The notes under the pieces: generated by a model
Database searches by the model: none
Told to the model about the DNA's origin: nothing
What the model saw: the letters and a program-made list of their open reading frames with translations, nothing else
Part shown: piece by piece, positions 1 to 6,111 of the stretch
How the letters are laid out: every line of letters begins with the position of its first letter
Numbering within the stretch: position 1 is the stretch's first letter
Assembly: GCA_050692055.1 (NCBI GenBank)
Contig: JBOGTC010000129.1
Location: 1 to 15,683, forward strand
Reading direction: 5' to 3'
DNA length: 15,683 nt
Source of the DNA: JBOGTC01 sp050692055
GTDB taxonomy: Bacteria > Chloroflexota > Limnocylindria > QHBO01
Position numbers and translations under genes: made by a program

Positions 1-1
1 C

Positions 2-220
2 GGCAAGACCGAGCGTTACCGTCTCAACCGGGGCGGCGACCGCCAAGCCAACTCGGCGCTCTACATGCTGGCGCTGAGCCGCATGTCGCGCGACCCACGC
101 ACCGAAGCCTATGTTCGGCGCCGATCCGCCGAGGGCAAGACGAAGCCGGAGATCATGCGCTGTCTGAAGCGCTACCTGACGCGCGAGGTGTACGGGCTCT
201 TGGTCCTGACGCCTGATTGA
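2..220 (+). CDS. IS110-family transposase, C-terminal part (5' end outside the window)
   Basis: The open frame enters from the left edge and ends at TGA 218-220, leaving 72 residues. They read like the end of an IS110/IS116/IS902 transposase: the GGDRQAN-ALYMLAL segment, then RMSRDPRTEAYV, a basic EGK-KPEIMRCLKRYL helix and the REVYGLL tail. IS110 enzymes are DEDD/serine recombinases that work with an element-encoded bridge (seek) RNA. The catalytic N-terminal RuvC-like domain lies outside the window, so intactness cannot be judged. No second transposase end or long inverted repeat is visible, as expected for IS110, which usually lacks terminal inverted repeats. A palindromic repeat begins about 20 nt after the stop. 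The family call is strong; the subgroup is not known. Confidence 0.88.
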   Translation, partial: GKTERYRLNRGGDRQANSALYMLALSRMSRDPRTEAYVRRRSAEGKTKPEIMRCLKRYLTREVYGLLVLTPD

Positions 221-241
221 CGGTCATAGAAGCATCCACAT
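220..241. mobile_element. Probable right-end junction zone of the IS110-family element
   Basis: The transposase stops at 220. From 241 onward the sequence matches the second copy of the palindromic repeat (4691-4710) at 19 of 20 positions. To the left of 241 that close match is lost, although a GCAT followed a few bases later by TGGAGG is still shared. The simplest reading is that the element ends somewhere in these 20 bases and the repeat is its target. The exact boundary, and whether the bridge RNA lies upstream (IS110 group) or downstream (IS1111 group), cannot be fixed from this window. Confidence 0.35.
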
Positions 242-370
242 GGAGGTATCAGGGAAGAAGAGGCGGATACGGGGCCGTACTTCCCCGCCGCTCTCATCCC
301 ATGCAATGCACGGGGAAGATCAGGCGTTTCATGCCGTCTTCTTCCCCGTTACCTGCACCTCATGCAATGC
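241..370. repeat. Palindromic four-unit repeat, copy A
   Basis: Four related units alternate in orientation. A1 forward (241-260) is TGGAGGTATCAGGGAAGAAG. A2 reverse (280-309) has a reverse complement beginning GCATTGCATGGGATG and ending CGGGGAAG. A3 is a short forward unit (about 309-320, CGGGGAAGAT). A4 reverse (337-370) has a reverse complement beginning GCATTGCATG and ending CGGGGAAGAAG. Each forward/reverse pair can fold into a hairpin closed by GGGGAAG/CTTCCCC, with a smaller GGC...GCC stem inside the loop, so the element is two hairpins side by side. Copy B at 4678-4829 has the same plan. This resembles REP/BIME-type extragenic palindromes or a small non-autonomous element. It is not CRISPR: the units are inverted and spacing is irregular. 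Confidence 0.85.
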
Positions 371-521
371 GGTGGCGCCGCGGCGGCCGGGCGGCGTCCG
401 GGGCGACTCCACGTGCATGCCAGGGCTGCATCTGGCGATAGGGCGCGGCCAATCGGCGCTGCGCCGTGCGGCGCTGCCGGATCAGCGGCAGCACGGCTTG
501 GTGCTCGGCGCTCGCGCACGG
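371..521. other. Non-coding tail between the repeat and the end of the leftward gene block
   Basis: With 221-370 this makes the only stretch of about 300 bases without a gene. It holds the end of the IS110 element, repeat copy A and then about 150 bases with no convincing coding frame. The only structure seen in this last part is a perfect 7-bp stem (473-479 with 486-492, 6-nt loop) 30 nt beyond the stop of the leftward gene that ends at 522. It has no T-run, so a terminator role is only possible. Confidence 0.4.
473..492 (-). terminator. Possible stem-loop downstream of the leftward gene block
   Basis: GCTGCCG (473-479) and CGGCAGC (486-492) form a perfect 7-bp GC-rich stem with a 6-nt loop, 30 nt past the stop codon at 522-524 of the last gene of the leftward block. 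There is no U-tract on either strand. It could help 3'-end formation or be chance in such GC-rich DNA. Confidence 0.25.
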
Positions 522-1319
522 TCAGTCCTGTGGCAGGCTCGCTCGCTTCTCCTGGAACTCCGTGATGTCGATGACGCCCTCGTTGAGCAGCAGCTCGAGG
601 CACGTCAGCAGGATCGCGGTTCGGGAGCCCATGGCCTCGGCTGGGACATCCTCGTCTTCCGCTGCCCCCGCGTTCATCGCGTCCGCTGCGCCGGTCGCCT
701 CGGCAGCCTGGGCGGCAGCCACCGCCCCCTCGCTCCCGGGCGGCTGGACCGGCGCCGGACCGGACATCTCCTTGACGTGCATGGCGTTCACGATCAGGAC
801 GGGAGCCGTCCAGCTGAACCCGGGCTCGCCGGTGGAGACGAGCTCGACGTCGGTGAGCGGCACGAAGCGGCGGCCGGAGCGAAAGAGATGCGTGCCGACC
901 TCCGCTCCAGGCCTCACGTGCGCCTGACCGCCGATGCGGAATCCGGGCAGGACCAGCTGAACGTGGACTCGCCGCCGATGGAGACGCAGGTGGCGGTTCG
1001 CCGGGAGCGGCGGCGGAATGGCGAAGAGCACGTCTGACGCAGCGAGCGGCTCCTCCGCCACGTCGGTGGGCAGGGGTGGCGGTGCAGCGGTTGCGTCGGT
1101 GAGATCGACGCTCTGGGCGCCGCGCAGCTGGAGCGTGTCGCTCATGTTCAGCCAATCACTCGTCCGGCGTCCGTTCGTCGCGATCCAGGCCAATCGGCGC
1201 CCGCCGATCAGGACCAGGTCGATCACCGACAGCTCGAATGGCTCAGCGCCGGGCTCGGCCACGCCGCCGGCAGCACCGGGGTCAGCCGTGCGCCCATGGG
1301 AAAGCCAGTTGAGGTGCAT
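522..1319 (-). CDS. DUF6812-like hypothetical protein with a SHOCT-like C-terminal tail
   Basis: 265 residues. The ATG at 1317-1319 has a good ribosome binding site, GGAG six bases upstream, which fixes the start. The core (about 27-176) has an early SDWLNMSDTLQLRGA segment, a DVLFAIPPPLP segment and a beta-rich part with VHVQLVLPGFRIGGQAHVRPG, FVPLTDVEL and APVLIVNAMHV. This pattern resembles small proteins of uncultured Chloroflexota-type genomes grouped as DUF6812; that assignment is from memory of the pattern and is tentative. Residues about 177-230 are a low-complexity Ala/Pro/Glu linker. The last 35 residues (AILLTCLELLLNEGVIDITE and following) resemble a SHOCT domain, a short helical oligomerisation motif. 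No signal peptide or membrane segment is seen, so it is probably cytoplasmic. It is last in the leftward block, about 100 bp after the DUF1684 gene. Function unknown. Confidence 0.72.
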   Translation of the reverse strand: MHLNWLSHGRTADPGAAGGVAEPGAEPFELSVIDLVLIGGRRLAWIATNGRRTSDWLNMSDTLQLRGAQSVDLTDATAAPPPLPTDVAEEPLAASDVLFAIPPPLPANRHLRLHRRRVHVQLVLPGFRIGGQAHVRPGAEVGTHLFRSGRRFVPLTDVELVSTGEPGFSWTAPVLIVNAMHVKEMSGPAPVQPPGSEGAVAAAQAAEATGAADAMNAGAAEDEDVPAEAMGSRTAILLTCLELLLNEGVIDITEFQEKRASLPQD

Positions 1320-1421
1320 CTCGCGCTCCAGACCGTTCGTCGTGCCGCACCGATCGGCCGCGGTCGCCGAACCCGAACGAGTCTGACCGCCGATTGGGGG
1401 AGTCCCAACCGTACGAACGGG

Positions 1422-2318
1422 TCATTCTCCGCCGTCGCCCGATGGTCCGGGGCGTCGCCGCGGCTCGTGGGCCCGGTCGCCGTACCTGCGCTCCCCGGCT
1501 TCGATCCGGACCGGCAGCCGGTTCGCCGCCCACGGCAGCGGGCAGGTCGCATACGGCGAGAAGACGCACGGCGGGTTGTGGGCGCGGTTGAGGTCCAGGA
1601 TCACGCGGCCATCCGCATCCGGCGGGACGGTGTACACGAAGCGGCCGCCGTCGTAGGTCTCGTTCCCGTTCGTCGCATCGCCGAAGACCAGCCACAGCTC
1701 GCCGGCGTCGCCGCCGTGCAATGCTTCGAGCCGATGCGTCACGCCGTCGACCTCGAAGGCGACGGTGCCCGGGGTCGGCTGCTGCGCCACGTCTCCCAGC
1801 ACGTCCGGCACGTCGATCATGCTGCTCTCGGCGGCCGGCTCCAGGCGCGCCGCGAGGCGCCACGCGGGATCAACAGGCCAGTGGTCGATGCCGTCAAACG
1901 TCTGCAGCGCAGCGGCCTCGGTGTCCCAGGTGCGGACGCCGAGCCGATCCCCGCGCCGGATGACACACAGGCGCAGCGGGCCCAGCTCCAGGACAGTGGG
2001 CCCCCGTCCATCGGGCCCATCGACGTCGGCGATCATCGGCAGATCCTGGACGGCACGGCCCTCGTGCGACAGGCCGCCACCGGAATCGTCGTGCGCCGTG
2101 ACCGTACCGCCCGCGACATGCAGCCTGCCTGCACGCGTCGGTCCCGAAGGCAGGACGATCTCGCCGGCGGGGTCGGCGCCCAGGCTGTTGTCTCCCTCCC
2201 GCAGCCAGGCCAGTCCCGCGAGCGTGAGCCAACCCAGGGGTCGGCGAAGCGCGGCATAACGCTGCGCCCGCCAGGTCTCGACTTCGGCCTCGTGGCCCGC
2301 ATTGATCCGTGCCGCCAT
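1422..2318 (-). CDS. DUF1684 domain-containing protein
   Basis: 298 residues. The N-terminal part has EVETWRAQRYAALRRPLGWL followed by LTLAGLAWLREGDNSLGADP. The C-terminal part has the family's most recognisable segment, ILDLNRAHNPPCVFSPYATC followed by PLPWAANRLPVRIEAGERRY. DUF1684 proteins are a widespread uncharacterised family of about 200-300 residues, often in actinobacteria and Chloroflexota and with predicted mixed beta structure. The conserved Asn/Pro/Cys-rich signature is intact here. After it comes a short basic tail (GDRAHEPRRRPGPSGDGGE). There is no signal peptide, and no clear Shine-Dalgarno site precedes the ATG at 2316-2318. It lies 53 bp after the degenerate nuclease-like gene on the same strand and may share its transcript. 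No reaction can be assigned. Confidence 0.88.
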   Translation of the reverse strand: MAARINAGHEAEVETWRAQRYAALRRPLGWLTLAGLAWLREGDNSLGADPAGEIVLPSGPTRAGRLHVAGGTVTAHDDSGGGLSHEGRAVQDLPMIADVDGPDGRGPTVLELGPLRLCVIRRGDRLGVRTWDTEAAALQTFDGIDHWPVDPAWRLAARLEPAAESSMIDVPDVLGDVAQQPTPGTVAFEVDGVTHRLEALHGGDAGELWLVFGDATNGNETYDGGRFVYTVPPDADGRVILDLNRAHNPPCVFSPYATCPLPWAANRLPVRIEAGERRYGDRAHEPRRRPGPSGDGGE

Positions 2319-2371
2319 GGCTGGCAGGCTACCGGAGCGAGACGCGATACGCGATGCCCCAGCGAATCAGG

Positions 2372-3019
2372 TCAGCCGGTCGGCTCGCCCAGGACGATTT
2401 CGCGCCAGTCCTCCGCGCGCCGACCGGGCTCGGGCGCCGCGCCCTCGTTCGCATCCTCCGTGGGCCGATGCCGGTCCGACGCGCGCGGTGGCCGCAGGAT
2501 GAGCTCGAGGATCGGAGCCGCCTGCGACGTTCCGATGCGGGCGGCCCGGAGCCGGGCGAGGTGACACCGGACGTCGACCGCGCGATTGAGCCAGGACAGG
2601 GCCGCGAGGTGCTCCGGCCTCGCCTCACCGCAGATCCAGAGGGCGCGACGCGCATCACTCGCGGCCAGATGGGTCAGGAGCGCGCCGAGCATCGGCTCGC
2701 TGCTGGCACCGAGCTCCACCACCGTCAGCAGACGCGTGCCGTCCGCCTCCTCGAACAGGGCGGCATCCAGCCCGGGCAGCTCCTCGGCCGTGGTCGTGAC
2801 CGTCGTCGCGATGAGCTCGCCGATGACGTCGGGATTCGCGCGCAGCCAGCGGACGAGCGGCGTGGCGCCGTTCGGCCAGGTCTCGATCGCGGATGCGACC
2901 TGCAGGCGCGAGAAGGGTGCGGCCGGCGCCGACGACGCCGATTGCTGCCCGTTTGCGGCAGGGGCAGCGGCTGACACGGCGGTCGATTCTGCCGCGGGGC
3001 TCGGTCGCTGGAAGGCCAT
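2372..3019 (-). CDS. PD-(D/E)XK-fold-like protein related to DUF4268-type N-terminal domains, probably inactive
   Basis: 215 residues from ATG 3017-3019; the frame stays open upstream into gatA, but the part before this Met has no protein-like character. Residues 1-35 are an Ala/Ser/Pro-rich lead. Residues about 38-170 resemble the nuclease-like domain found at the N-terminus of DUF4268 proteins: 'NPDVIGEL', 'LPGLDAALFEEADGTRLLTV', then VELG, 'MLGALLTHLAASDARRALWI', 'EARPEHLAALSWLNRAV' and 'RAARIGTSQAAPILELI'. In active relatives the acidic residues are followed by an E-x-Q/K pair and the text reads E-N-Q. Here D85 and E102 are kept but the Gln/Lys position is Gly104, so nuclease activity is doubtful. 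The C-terminal 40 residues are polar and probably disordered. The similarity is judged by eye and is moderate. It follows gatA after 107 bp containing a stem-loop. Confidence 0.62.
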   Translation of the reverse strand: MAFQRPSPAAESTAVSAAAPAANGQQSASSAPAAPFSRLQVASAIETWPNGATPLVRWLRANPDVIGELIATTVTTTAEELPGLDAALFEEADGTRLLTVVELGASSEPMLGALLTHLAASDARRALWICGEARPEHLAALSWLNRAVDVRCHLARLRAARIGTSQAAPILELILRPPRASDRHRPTEDANEGAAPEPGRRAEDWREIVLGEPTG

Positions 3020-3082
3020 GCCGCCAGTGTCGCGGCCTCGCCGACGCCGCGCCACCGGTACGAAGGGCAGCGCGCGCCCCGT

Positions 3083-3114
3083 ACCTCGGGCGGCATCATC
3101 TCGCCGGCCGAGGT
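3083..3114 (-). terminator. Stem-loop 12 nt past the gatA stop codon
   Basis: ACCTCGG (3083-3089) pairs with CCGAGGT (3108-3114). After one mismatch a further 4 bp form (3091-3094 with 3103-3106), enclosing an 8-nt loop. It begins 12 nt beyond the gatA stop at 3127-3129 and lies before the next leftward gene at 3019. There is no U-run after it, so it may be a factor-dependent terminator, an RNA 3'-end protector or an attenuating structure in a read-through transcript. Confidence 0.42.
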
Positions 3115-3126
3115 CGGGCGTTGCGC

Positions 3127-4653
3127 TCAGCGGATGGAGCCGAACTCGATGGGGTCGCCCTCCGTGGCGGTCGGCGGCCGCAGGTCGCTGAATCCCGCGG
3201 CGCGCTCGTAGGCATCGGCGACTCGGAGGATCGTCGCCTCGTCGAAGGCGCGGCCGATCACCTGCAGCCCCACCGGCAGGCCATCCGCGAGACCGCACGG
3301 AACCGAGATGCCCGGCAGGCCGGCGATGTTCACCGGCAGCGTGCAGGCGTCGTTGAGGTACATCGCCAGCGGATCGTCGACCTTGGCGCCGATGCGGAAC
3401 GCAACGTTGGGGGAGGTGGGAGCGAGGATCGCGTCGACCTCGGCCAGAACGGCATCGAATTCGTCCTTGATCAGGGTCCGCACCTGCTGCGCCTTGACGT
3501 AGTAGGCGTCGTAATAGCCGGCGGAGAGGGCGTACGTACCCAGCATGATCCGGCGCTTGACCTCGGCCCCGAAGCCCTCGCCGCGCGTCTGCAGGTAGCT
3601 GTCGAACAGCTGATCGGCCCCGGCCGATGGTCCGTAGCGCATGCCGTCGTAGCGCGCCAGGTTCGCGGATGCCTCGGCGGGCGCGATGATGTAGTAGGTC
3701 GCCAGGCCCATGTCGGTCGAGGGCAGGCTCACCTCGTGGATCTCAGCGCCGAGCTCTTCGAGAAGACCGATGGCGGCGCGCACCGCCGCCTCGACGCCTG
3801 GCTCCATGCCAGCCACGAAGTACTCGCGCGGCACACCGAGGCGCAGCCCATTCACATCGGCGCTCAGTGCCGCCGCGTAGTCGGGCACCGGCGTGTCGAC
3901 GCTCGTCGAATCGCGAGGATCATGGCCGGCCAGGGCGCGCAGCACGAGTGCGCAGTCGCGGACCGAACGCGTGAAGGGGCCGCACTGATCCAGCGACGAG
4001 GCGAAGGCGACCATCCCGTATCGGCTCACCCGGCCGTAGGTGGGCTTCAGGCCGATGGTGCCGGTCAGCGATGCGGGCTGGCGAATGGAGCCGCCGGTAT
4101 CAGTCCCGAGCGCGAAATAGGCCTGCCCGGCGGCCACCGCCGCCGACGAGCCGCCCGAGGAGCCGCCCGGCACGGTGCCATCGTCCCATGGGTTGCGCAC
4201 CGGCCCGTAGGCGCTGTTCTCGTTGCTCGATCCCATGGCGAACTCGTCGCAGTTCGTCTTGCCGAGCGGGACCGCACCGGCGGCCGTGAGCCGCTCCTCC
4301 GCATCGGAGGCGTAGGGCGAGCGAAAGCCCGCGAGGATGCGGCTGCCGGCCGTCGTCGGCAGTCCTCCGGGCAGCGGACGGCCGTCGTGGTCGAGGGCCC
4401 GGGTGACGAAGATGTCCTTGAGCGCATACGGGATCCCGAGCAGCGGCCGATCGTCCCCGGCGGAGAGCGCCTCGTCGGCCGCCGCCGCGGCGCCCCGGGC
4501 TCCCTCGGCGTCGAGGGCGAGGAATGTGTTCAGGCGCTCGGCGTCGCGCTCGATTCGGGCCAGGCACGCATCGGTCAGCTCGCGCGAGCTCAGCTCGCGG
4601 CTGCGCAGGAGATCGCCGACCTCGGAGATCGTCCGATCGGCCAGCGGCAGCAT
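3127..4653 (-). CDS. gatA: Aspartyl/glutamyl-tRNA(Asn/Gln) amidotransferase subunit A
   Basis: GatA is the glutaminase subunit of GatCAB, which amidates Asp-tRNA(Asn) and/or Glu-tRNA(Gln) in bacteria lacking AsnRS or GlnRS; it frees ammonia from glutamine for GatB. The 508 residues match the usual 480-500. The amidase Ser-cisSer-Lys triad is visible: Lys79 (GIPYALKD), cis-Ser155 (PGGSSGGSS) and nucleophile Ser179 (GTDTGGSIRQPA). The substrate-loop text GKTNCDEFAMGSSNENSAYG is intact. The frame is open to an ATG at 4758, but the extra 35 residues are translated from repeat copy B. I place the start at 4651-4653, where the protein begins MLPLADRTISEVGDLL as in the family. No strong Shine-Dalgarno site is seen. 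gatC lies 202 bp upstream on the same strand; gatB is not in the window. Confidence 0.97.
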   Translation of the reverse strand: MLPLADRTISEVGDLLRSRELSSRELTDACLARIERDAERLNTFLALDAEGARGAAAAADEALSAGDDRPLLGIPYALKDIFVTRALDHDGRPLPGGLPTTAGSRILAGFRSPYASDAEERLTAAGAVPLGKTNCDEFAMGSSNENSAYGPVRNPWDDGTVPGGSSGGSSAAVAAGQAYFALGTDTGGSIRQPASLTGTIGLKPTYGRVSRYGMVAFASSLDQCGPFTRSVRDCALVLRALAGHDPRDSTSVDTPVPDYAAALSADVNGLRLGVPREYFVAGMEPGVEAAVRAAIGLLEELGAEIHEVSLPSTDMGLATYYIIAPAEASANLARYDGMRYGPSAGADQLFDSYLQTRGEGFGAEVKRRIMLGTYALSAGYYDAYYVKAQQVRTLIKDEFDAVLAEVDAILAPTSPNVAFRIGAKVDDPLAMYLNDACTLPVNIAGLPGISVPCGLADGLPVGLQVIGRAFDEATILRVADAYERAAGFSDLRPPTATEGDPIEFGSIR

Positions 4654-4677
4654 GCCGTCAGCCACGGCGCTCGCACC

Positions 4678-4829
4678 GCATTGCATGGGATGGAGGTATC
4701 GGGGAAGAAGTGGCAGATTCAGCCCCGGTTGGACGCCAAACTTCCCCGCCTCTTGCACCGGGTGACAGGATCGGGGAGGCAGAGGCGCGCATGGCCCTCT
4801 TCTTCCCCGTTATCTCCACCAGGTGCAAA
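4678..4829. repeat. Palindromic four-unit repeat, copy B, between gatC and gatA
   Basis: This copy has the same plan as 241-370. B1 forward (4678-4710) starts GCATTGCATGGGA and runs into TGGAGGTATCGGGGAAGAAG. B2 reverse (about 4741-4758) starts CTTCCCCGCC. B3 forward (about 4760-4782) has a GGATCGGGGAGGCAG core. B4 reverse (4798-4829) starts TCTTCTTCCCCGTTATCTCC. B1 and the reverse complement of unit A4 agree at 29 of 33 positions, and B1 with A1 at 19 of 20. Sequences inside the hairpins differ freely between copies while GGC...GCC inner stems are kept, which points to selection on, or origin from, structure. It begins about 25 nt upstream of the gatA start and ends about 27 nt after the gatC stop, so it fills nearly the whole gap and would be transcribed with the operon. 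Confidence 0.85.
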
Positions 4830-4855
4830 GTCCGGCCATGGCACCCGAGCACGGA

Positions 4856-5155
4856 TCAACGGCCCTCCTCGAGAACGGTGGGCACGCGCAGGAACGTACC
4901 CTCGCGCGCCGGAGCGTTGGCAAGCGCCGCATCACGGCTCAGCCCCGGCTTCACCACGTCATCGCGCATGACGTTCTCGAGCGCGATGACCGATGGCGTC
5001 GGCCCGACATGCGAGGTGTCGACGTCACGCAGCGCCTCGATCGCCTCCAGGATGCGCGACAGCTGTGTCTGCATCCGATCGATCTCGTCATCGGTCAGGC
5101 CCAGCCGCGCCAGGCTGGCGACGTGCTCGACGGTGGCACGGTCGATTGACGGCAT
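4856..5155 (-). CDS. gatC: Aspartyl/glutamyl-tRNA(Asn/Gln) amidotransferase subunit C
   Basis: GatC is the small stabilising subunit that wraps around the GatA-GatB interface. The 99 residues match the usual size of about 95-100. Family text is clear: ATVEHVASLARLGLTDDEID near the start, then 'QLSRILEAIEALRDVDTSHV', 'VMRDDVVKPGLSRDAALANA' and a GTFLRVPTVLEE end. The ATG is at 5153-5155 and the stop at 4856-4858. The frame is open far upstream, but only this part resembles GatC. No clear Shine-Dalgarno site is seen. It is first in the leftward gatC-gatA unit and divergent from the hydrolase gene at 5265. The two would share a 109-bp promoter region in which I see no strong -35/-10 pair. Confidence 0.95.
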   Translation of the reverse strand: MPSIDRATVEHVASLARLGLTDDEIDRMQTQLSRILEAIEALRDVDTSHVGPTPSVIALENVMRDDVVKPGLSRDAALANAPAREGTFLRVPTVLEEGR

Positions 5156-5264
5156 GGACCGATGGTAGCGCGCCTCGTTGGGCAGCGTGCCATGGACCTT
5201 GGGCGTCCGATACGTCGCCGTGGGGACACATCGGGCCAAGCGCCACTCTGGCACGATTGGCCGG

Positions 5265-6110
5265 ATGGCTGACACGCACTCCTCGGTCCAATCCATGCCC
5301 ATCCGCGGCGGGCGGATCGAGGCCTGCTCGCTGCCGAGCGGCGGAACGGGCACGCACCTCCTCGTGCTCGGCGGCGTCGAGACCGGCCTGCGCACCCTGG
5401 CCGGCACCGAGAGCGTGCTCCTGCGTCGATGGGAGGGCCGCACCGCGCACCGCCCCGTGACCGTCATGGGCCGGCCGCTGCCCGACGATCCCGGCGACGC
5501 CGAGCGCCTCATGCACCCTCGCATCATCGCCGACGGAGTTGCGACCATGCTCGACGCACTCGGCATCGGCCCGGTGGCGGTCGAGGCCGAGTCAGGCGGC
5601 GGGCGCATCAGCCTGTGGCTGACCGTCGATCGACCGGACCTCGTGGAGCGGCTCGTGCTCGCCTCGGTCGCCAGCGAAACCCCGCCGGACTCGCCGATGG
5701 CCGGACGCATGGCGCGCTGGATCGATCTGGCCGAAGCGGGCGACTGGGGCAGGTTCTTCGGCGACATGGCGACGATGATGAAGGCCGCCTCCGAGGTCGA
5801 GTCCGGCAGCTTCGCGACCGCGGCCCGCCTGCAGCCGCGCCCGGCGACCCCCGAGCGATTCATCGGCGAGCTGAAGGCGACCCTCGATCCGACCTCGTTC
5901 GTGACCGATCGACTGGGCGAGATCTCCGTCCCGGTCCTCGTTCTCGCCGGCGGCGAGGACCAGGTGGTGCCGCCGACATCGACTCGGCTGGTCGCGGAGC
6001 GCATCCCGAACGCCCGGTTCGAGGCCGATCCCGACTCCGGCCATACCGTGCGCGCCTCCTTCTCCGGCTACGACGAGCTCGTCGAGGCCTTCCTGGCCGA
6101 GGGCGACTGA
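5265..6110 (+). CDS. Alpha/beta-fold hydrolase with a non-canonical nucleophile elbow
   Basis: 281 residues from the ATG at 5265; an in-frame ATG at 5295 (MPIRGGRIEA) is the alternative, and neither has a good Shine-Dalgarno site. The fold is that of a soluble esterase/lipase-like hydrolase: strand text HLLVLGG, a 'DGVATMLDALGIGPVAVEAE' helix-strand unit, nucleophile Ser110, a cap region about 140-205, acid Asp232 in VPVLVLAGGEDQVVPP and His260 in DSGHTV. The triad Ser110-Asp232-His260 is complete. The elbow reads A-E-S-G-G, so the first Gly of the usual G-x-S-x-G is Ala, as in some members of the family. Substrate unknown. The next gene starts one base after its stop, so the two are probably co-translated. 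Confidence 0.88.
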   Translation: MADTHSSVQSMPIRGGRIEACSLPSGGTGTHLLVLGGVETGLRTLAGTESVLLRRWEGRTAHRPVTVMGRPLPDDPGDAERLMHPRIIADGVATMLDALGIGPVAVEAESGGGRISLWLTVDRPDLVERLVLASVASETPPDSPMAGRMARWIDLAEAGDWGRFFGDMATMMKAASEVESGSFATAARLQPRPATPERFIGELKATLDPTSFVTDRLGEISVPVLVLAGGEDQVVPPTSTRLVAERIPNARFEADPDSGHTVRASFSGYDELVEAFLAEGD

Positions 6111-6111
6111 A

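Noticed and set aside
241..370. CRISPR-like array from the repeated GGGGAAG motifs
   Set aside because: Units alternate in orientation, spacing is irregular and there are only four of them, so this is a palindromic repeat and not CRISPR.
1333..1420. 8-bp inverted repeat CCGTTCGT/ACGAACGG flanking the gap between the DUF1684 and DUF6812-like genes
   Set aside because: Short arms 72 bp apart are within chance expectation in this composition, and there is no supporting context.
1296..2564. A 422-residue + strand open frame
   Set aside because: It runs antisense to the DUF1684 gene and its neighbours and has no protein-like features.
4654..4758. N-terminally extended GatA starting at 4758
   Set aside because: The extra 35 residues come from the palindromic repeat and have no counterpart in the GatA family; the start at 4653 gives the normal N-terminus.
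2893..4971. A 692-residue + strand open frame opposite gatA
   Set aside because: It is antisense to a clearly recognisable gatA in very GC-rich DNA, has Arg/Gly/Ala-rich text without domains, and crosses the palindromic repeat.
5250..5268. TGGCACG as a sigma-54 promoter upstream of the hydrolase
   Set aside because: The matching -12 TTGC box is missing at the required spacing, and the box runs into the start codon.
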